Of a stretch of DNA of 44,439 bases, positions 40,289-44,439 are shown piece after piece. The DNA comes from an uncultured Pseudomonadota bacterium (lineage in GTDB: Bacteria > Pseudomonadota > Alphaproteobacteria > RF32 > CAG-239). The stretch lies in contig CADAAN010000002.1 of the NCBI GenBank assembly GCA_902785935.1, forward strand, positions 1-44,439, given 5' to 3'. Position numbers and translations under genes: made by a program. Below the pieces are notes generated by a model. It was given only the letters and a program-made list of their open reading frames with translations, made no database searches and was not told the origin of the DNA. Every line of letters starts with the position of its first letter. Position 1 is the stretch's first letter.

Positions 40289-40609
40289 TTAAAAACCACT
40301 CAAGGCTACGTCTATGCGCCGGAGAAGATCGTCCCACTTGACCTTTTGATTTTCATCCTCGGCCTCAATCTTCTGCTTTAACGCATAATCCTCAAGCCAC
40401 AGCAAGTCTGCCTGTTCAAAGGCGCACAGCTCATCTATGGAAAAGACGAGCAATTCCGTCCGCACAGGGATAGTTTTACCCGAAGGTATGTGTACAAACG
40501 TATCTTGCATACACACAAACCTTCTAACCTTGCGCACTTTGAGAGCACACACAATAACAAGCGCCAGCAATGCAACAACAACGCAGACAATAACTACAAT
40601 ACTTTTCAT
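40289..40609 (-). CDS. small single-pass membrane protein of unknown function
   Basis: 106 residues: an N-terminal membrane helix (about 4-22, all Val/Ile/Ala/Leu), a short basic stretch (KVRKVRR), then a soluble acidic domain rich in Trp/Glu/Asp. Probably inner membrane with the domain in the cytoplasm by the positive-inside rule. No clear ribosome binding site; a promoter lies about 30 bp upstream. The start and expression are less certain than for its neighbours. Confidence 0.6.
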   Translation of the reverse strand: MKSIVVIVCVVVALLALVIVCALKVRKVRRFVCMQDTFVHIPSGKTIPVRTELLVFSIDELCAFEQADLLWLEDYALKQKIEAEDENQKVKWDDLLRRIDVALSGF

Positions 40610-40635
40610 GGCATAAATTTTTAAGATTTATGTCT

Positions 40636-40664
40636 TGTATAGTCCATTTTTGTCAATAAGTCAA
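40636..40664 (-). promoter_or_regulatory. promoter of the 40289-40609 gene
   Basis: Minus strand TTGACT (40659-40664), 17 bp, TATACA (40636-40641), preceded by the same AAAAAACAC context as promoters at 650 and 1499. Confidence 0.55.
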
Positions 40665-40702
40665 GTGTTTTTTTATTTTTTTAGCATAACGACAAAAAAA
40701 AT

Positions 40703-41095
40703 TTAATCTTCGTCTTTTTTCTCAAGGTCTTGCGCCACTTTCGGATGCCTTAAAAGCTTTTCTATCCTGTCAACTTCGGCAAACGTATCATCTGCTCTGA
40801 AAGTGATATCAGGTGTATATCTGAGCTGTAATTTGCTCGCGATTTGCCTTTTGAAGATACCTTTTTCAGCATTGAGCATCTCAAGGACAATCCCCAAATT
40901 TTTGCCGTTTAAGGTCATAATGTATGCACTGACATACTTCAAATCAGGCGAAACACGTACTTGCGTGACTGTAATAAATGCTGAGCGCAACTCTTCGGCG
41001 CGCAAATCACCCCTTTCCAAAACAGAGGTAATCACGCGCTTAACTTCTTGAGCCACACGAAGCTGTCTTTGTGAGGGTTCTTTATTTTCTGCCAT
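40703..41095 (-). CDS. rbfA: ribosome-binding factor A
   Basis: Late 30S maturation factor. 130 residues. SQRQLRVAQEVKRVITSVLERGDLR at the N-terminus, VTQVRVSPDLKYVSAYI and KRQIASKLQLRYTPDITFRADDTF are typical. AGGAG site at the infB end, 9 bp after infB. Confidence 0.96.
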   Translation of the reverse strand: MAENKEPSQRQLRVAQEVKRVITSVLERGDLRAEELRSAFITVTQVRVSPDLKYVSAYIMTLNGKNLGIVLEMLNAEKGIFKRQIASKLQLRYTPDITFRADDTFAEVDRIEKLLRHPKVAQDLEKKDED

Positions 41096-41104
41096 TTTTA
41101 TCTC

Positions 41105-43594
41105 CTAGAGTTTGGCGGCAATTGTCTCAAGCTCATAACACTCGATGTAATCACCGACATTGATATCGTTATAATTTTCAAAGCTCATGCCGCACTCATA
41201 GCCCTCTCGAACTTCTTTAACATCTTCCTTAAAGCGCTTGAGCTGAGCCAGATTGCCGTCATGAATAACGATGTTGTCACGAAGAAGTCTGACTTTTGCA
41301 CCACGTTTGACAAGTCCTTCAGTCACCATGCATCCGCCAACTTTACCGACACCCGTAATATTGAACACATTTCTGATTTCGGCATAGCCCAAAATCTTTT
41401 CTTTAATTTCAGGTGACAATAAGCCCTCAAGACCTTTTTTGACATCATCCACGACATCATAAATAATCGAATAATATTTGATATCAATACCATCACGGCG
41501 CGCCATGTCACGAGCCTGAGGATTGGCACGAACGTTAAATCCGATGATAAAGCCGTTTGAGGCTTTTGCCAGCGTCACATCAGATTCTGAAATCGGGCCG
41601 ACAGCCGAATGCAAAACCTGCACCGAAACTTCATCATTTGAAAACTTCGTAATTGCACCTTCAATCGCCTCAATAGAACCCTGAACATCTGCTTTGATAA
41701 TCACGGACAAATGCTTTGTTTCACCTGATTTAATCTTATCCATCATCTGTTCCATCGCCGATTTGGCGCTTTTAACCAACTTAGCTTCACGTTCTTTTCT
41801 GATACGATAAGATGTCACCTCTTTGGCTTGCGTTTCGTCTTTAACCACGATAAAGTTATCACCGGCAGAAGGCGTTCCCTGCAAGCCTAAAACCTCAACA
41901 GGTGTTGCAGGCAAAGCTTCCGTCACTTTTTTACCATGCTCATTAAACATAGCCCTGACATGCCCCCATTCTTTACCGGCAATGAAAATATCACCCACTT
42001 TTAATGTGCCGTTTTGAACCAAAATAGTGGCAACGCTACCGCGCCCCTTCTCCATTTTGGCTTCAATAACCGATCCCTCGCCTTTTCTGTTCGGATTGGC
42101 TTTCAAATCCAAAATTTCGGCCTGCAGTAAAATCGCCTCAACAAGTTTGTCAATATTGATGCGCTTTTTTGCCGAAACCTCAGCACACAGGCTTTCACCA
42201 CCCATTTCTTCAACCGCAATACCATGCTGTAAAAGCTCTGTCTTCACGCGCATAGGATCAGCTCCTGGCAGATCTATTTTATTGATAGCCACGACAATCG
42301 GCACTTCAGCCGCTTGGGCATGGCGGATAGCCTCAATCGTTTGAGGCATGATACCATCATTTGCCGCGACAACAAGCACCACAATATCCGTCACCTTAGC
42401 ACCTCTGGCACGCATTTCTGAAAACGCTTCGTGACCCGGTGTATCAATAAAGGTGATTTTTTGACCGCCTGCTACTTCAATCTGGTATGCACCGATATGT
42501 TGAGTAATGCCTCCGGCCTCTTTTGCCACAACGTTTGTTTCTCGAAGAGCATCAAGAAGCGAGGTTTTGCCATGATCAACGTGTCCCATTACAGTGACAA
42601 CAGGCGCACGAGGCAACAAATCCTCTGCTTCATCTTTCGGTCCCTCTAAACCCTCTTCCACATCACTGTCGGCAACGCGTTTGAATTTATGCCCCATCTC
42701 TTCGACAATAATTTGAGCCGTATCCGCATCAATCGGCTGATTGATGGTGGCCATCACACCCAGACTCATCAATTTTTTGATAACTTCCGCGCTTTTTTCG
42801 GCCATACGGTTTGCCAGCTCCTGAACCGTAATTACTTCAGGAATAATCACCTCTTTGATGATTTTTTCCTGTGTCTGAGAAGGCGCTTGCTGAACTTTTG
42901 GTTGCTTTTTCTTAAAGTGCCGACGCGGTCCGCCGAAACCATAATCATCGTCATCATCATCTTGCATATATGCATTTAAGTTGATTTTGCTGTTGCGGCG
43001 AGGCTGTTCAAAACTGCGTTTTTGAATTTTTTTGCGTTCCTGCTCAAACGTTTCTTCCTTGCTCATCGGTTTTGATGTACTGAAAGTCGGCTTTTTGTCC
43101 TTTTTATAACCTTCTTCCTCATCATCTTCATCAAAATCATGCTTTTTATCTTTTTTATAAGTATTTTCTTCCGTATTTTGGGGTTTTGCGGCCGATGCTG
43201 CAAAAGCCTTTTCTTTTTCTTTGGCCGCCTGAGCCTTGCGTTCTGCCTCTTCTTTTTTCTTTTGTTCTTGAAGTTTTTGCGCCTCAAGTTCTTCGGCTTC
43301 ACGCTGTTTTTCGGCCTTAATCTGCTGGCGAACGACTTCTTTTTCGGCCTCTTGTTTTTGACGCTGAGCCTCATGCTCTTTTGCAGAGGCGATTAATTTT
43401 AATTTTTGAGCCGTCTCTTCATCAAGTTCTTTAGGTGTTTCCATAGCCGCCGGTTTTGAAATCGTGCGTTTTTTTCTGACTTCAACCTGAACCATTTTTT
43501 TGCCGCCGTCGACACCTGAACTTACCTTATTTTTCAAGGTTAAAGTCGGTTTTAAGGATAATGTTAATTTCGTCTTTGCATTATCTTCTGCCAT
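41105..43594 (-). CDS. infB: translation initiation factor IF-2
   Basis: Brings initiator tRNA to the 30S subunit. 829 residues from the ATG at 43594, with GGGAG about 10 nt upstream; an ATG at 43603 and a longer frame to 43669 are less likely. N-terminal low-complexity Lys/Glu/Ala region (about 60-250), IF2N helix set, G domain with [33 protein letters not shown] and NKID, then domains II-IV ending in [18 protein letters not shown]. Between ylxR and rbfA as usual. Confidence 0.97.
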   Translation of the reverse strand: MAEDNAKTKLTLSLKPTLTLKNKVSSGVDGGKKMVQVEVRKKRTISKPAAMETPKELDEETAQKLKLIASAKEHEAQRQKQEAEKEVVRQQIKAEKQREAEELEAQKLQEQKKKEEAERKAQAAKEKEKAFAASAAKPQNTEENTYKKDKKHDFDEDDEEEGYKKDKKPTFSTSKPMSKEETFEQERKKIQKRSFEQPRRNSKINLNAYMQDDDDDDYGFGGPRRHFKKKQPKVQQAPSQTQEKIIKEVIIPEVITVQELANRMAEKSAEVIKKLMSLGVMATINQPIDADTAQIIVEEMGHKFKRVADSDVEEGLEGPKDEAEDLLPRAPVVTVMGHVDHGKTSLLDALRETNVVAKEAGGITQHIGAYQIEVAGGQKITFIDTPGHEAFSEMRARGAKVTDIVVLVVAANDGIMPQTIEAIRHAQAAEVPIVVAINKIDLPGADPMRVKTELLQHGIAVEEMGGESLCAEVSAKKRINIDKLVEAILLQAEILDLKANPNRKGEGSVIEAKMEKGRGSVATILVQNGTLKVGDIFIAGKEWGHVRAMFNEHGKKVTEALPATPVEVLGLQGTPSAGDNFIVVKDETQAKEVTSYRIRKEREAKLVKSAKSAMEQMMDKIKSGETKHLSVIIKADVQGSIEAIEGAITKFSNDEVSVQVLHSAVGPISESDVTLAKASNGFIIGFNVRANPQARDMARRDGIDIKYYSIIYDVVDDVKKGLEGLLSPEIKEKILGYAEIRNVFNITGVGKVGGCMVTEGLVKRGAKVRLLRDNIVIHDGNLAQLKRFKEDVKEVREGYECGMSFENYNDINVGDYIECYELETIAAKL

Positions 43595-43613
43595 AACATT
43601 CATTCTCCCAAGG

Positions 43614-44183
43614 TCAATTTTCCATAAACGTCTGATACTTTTTGATATTTTCATAAACTTTCGGGGCAATATCGCTTTTCAAAACCGCAACAAAAACGGT
43701 ATTTTCTTTGTTGAGCGCTTTATCTAAATCATCCGTGTTATAAATTTTAAGCATTTCAAGATTTTGATGAAGTGCTTCAAGCTTTTGACTGCTGTCCTCG
43801 GCGGCATTTGTCGCCTCAACAACAAAAGCAACTTTATGCTTTACGATATTTGCCTTTACTTTTTCAAAACCCGTCACCAAAGCCCCCGCTTTGCGCGCCA
43901 AATTAAGCCAATCGAGCCCTTTTTGGTACAAAAGATGTTCCACCTCTTGTTCAAAATTTTCCGGAATTTTCAAAAAAAGGTGGATGGATTTGATAAACAG
44001 ATTTTTTTCCAAAGCCTTTTTCAAAAGTGTTTTTGAATTTGAAACATACAACCCTCTGCCCTCAAGCTTTTTGTTAAAATCAGGGACAAGGCGGCTGTCG
44101 GGCGTTTTGACAAACCTCAACAGCGCGTCTGTTTCCTTAATTTCGCCTGAAGCGATGCATTTTCTTGTCGTATCTTGTTGCAT
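43614..44183 (-). CDS. ylxR: YlxR-type RNA-binding protein (DUF448 plus L7Ae-like domain)
   Basis: 189 residues: DUF448/YlxR domain (about 5-75, [26 protein letters not shown]) and an L7Ae-like domain (about 88-180, [21 protein letters not shown]). Fused forms are common in alphaproteobacteria. It lies between nusA and infB. Weak ribosome binding site, so translation may depend on nusA readthrough. Confidence 0.88.
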   Translation of the reverse strand: MQQDTTRKCIASGEIKETDALLRFVKTPDSRLVPDFNKKLEGRGLYVSNSKTLLKKALEKNLFIKSIHLFLKIPENFEQEVEHLLYQKGLDWLNLARKAGALVTGFEKVKANIVKHKVAFVVEATNAAEDSSQKLEALHQNLEMLKIYNTDDLDKALNKENTVFVAVLKSDIAPKVYENIKKYQTFMEN

Positions 44184-44203
44184 GTTTTTTGCTTTTGAAA
44201 AAA

Positions 44204-44439
44204 TTATTTTTCCTGCTCGTCCTCGTTTTCAAACCAGTGTTCGCGAGCAGCCATAATGATACGATTTGCTTCACTTAAAGGCATAACGGTTTCACCCAAA
44301 ATCTCAACAAGTTCATCACCTGCAAGATCGGCCAAATCATCAAGCGTTTTAATACCGTTTTCTGCCAATTTGATAATCATATCCTGATCCAAACCGTCAA
44401 CCGTCTTCAGATCATCGGAAATACCCAAATCTTTCATCT
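44204..44439 (-). CDS. nusA: transcription factor NusA, C-terminal end only
   Basis: The last 78 or so codons of a gene that continues past the right edge of the window. The piece has helix-hairpin-helix acidic repeats (IIKLAENGIKTLDDLADLAGDEL) and an acidic tail, as in the AR2-type C-terminus of NusA. Its place before ylxR-infB-rbfA supports the call. Confidence 0.85.
   Translation of the reverse strand, partial: MKDLGISDDLKTVDGLDQDMIIKLAENGIKTLDDLADLAGDELVEILGETVMPLSEANRIIMAAREHWFENEDEQEK

Noticed and set aside
43063-43396. Frames on both strands in the infB N-terminal region, one Phe/Leu-rich
   Set aside because: They are by-products of the low-complexity Lys/Glu coding region of infB.
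1-44439. CRISPR array, insertion sequence or prophage
   Set aside because: No regularly spaced repeats, transposase, integrase cluster or phage structural genes were seen in any frame.

Overview
The window reads as chromosomal DNA of an AT-rich alphaproteobacterium. Family-level evidence is the AddAB (not RecBCD) pair, an F0 operon with both b' and b subunits and no F1 genes beside it, the order gpmI-envC-ctpA-rppH, the order DUF721/DciA-DsbA, and the nusA-ylxR-infB-rbfA cluster. L-lactate dehydrogenase implies fermentative capacity. The small secreted Cys-rich and prepilin-like proteins and the BspA-type leucine-rich repeat (LRR) proteins would fit a host- or gut-associated uncultured lineage. 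That last placement is inference and no species is claimed.

Layout. 1-2250 is an accessory, repeat-rich stretch. It holds two orphan genes, two direct copies of a ~100-bp hairpin element, and a tRNA-Thr(GGU) gene embedded between broken tRNA-Thr fragments. 2257-4584 (minus) is an operon-like run: Cys-rich secreted protein, 40-residue secreted peptide, prepilin-like protein, then cca. 4711-6425 holds divergent pal and ldh. 6430-6800 holds tRNA-Leu(CAG) with a tRNA-derived foldback. 6919-11663 (plus) is gpmI-envC-ctpA-rppH. 11740-13090 is an LRR gene behind a long structured leader. 13111-21592 (minus) is aroK-rph-rdgB-addB-addA, then trxA. 21678-26426 (plus) is a 45-residue membrane peptide, xerD, dciA-like, dsbA-like, atpI, atpB, atpE, b', b. 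26500-29130 (minus) is alaS. 29225-30430 (minus) is a second LRR gene behind a structured leader. 30447-34181 (minus) is ffh-rpsP-rimM-trmD-rplS. 34260-35030 is an outer-membrane beta-barrel gene. 35100-35378 is a tandem-repeat small protein. 35553-40176 (plus) is murJ, an Nfu-like gene, a Bax-like gene and a sensor histidine kinase. 40289-44439 (minus) is an orphan membrane gene, then rbfA, infB, ylxR and the 3' end of nusA.

How the parts work together. Most of the window is core machinery: translation (alaS, ffh, rpsP, rimM, trmD, rplS, infB, rbfA, nusA, cca, tRNAs), cell envelope (pal, envC, ctpA, murJ, beta-barrel, Bax-like), energy (ldh, gpmI, F0) and DNA maintenance (addAB, xerD, dciA-like, rdgB). 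The novelty is in the intergenic DNA. Both LRR genes carry a promoter, a 6-bp hairpin at the predicted RNA 5' end, a multibranched fold and an intrinsic terminator, all upstream of the start codon. At 30141 only about 33 bp separate that terminator from the LRR start codon, which suggests transcription attenuation. Both LRR proteins also share a C-terminal signature. Both tRNA loci carry degenerate, partly inverted tRNA fragments joined to GC-rich hairpin DNA.

Limits. All calls come from reading sequence and translations. No alignment, covariance or database search was run. Promoters are matches to TTGACA/TATAAT-like boxes at 15-17 bp spacing. RNA folds were paired by eye.
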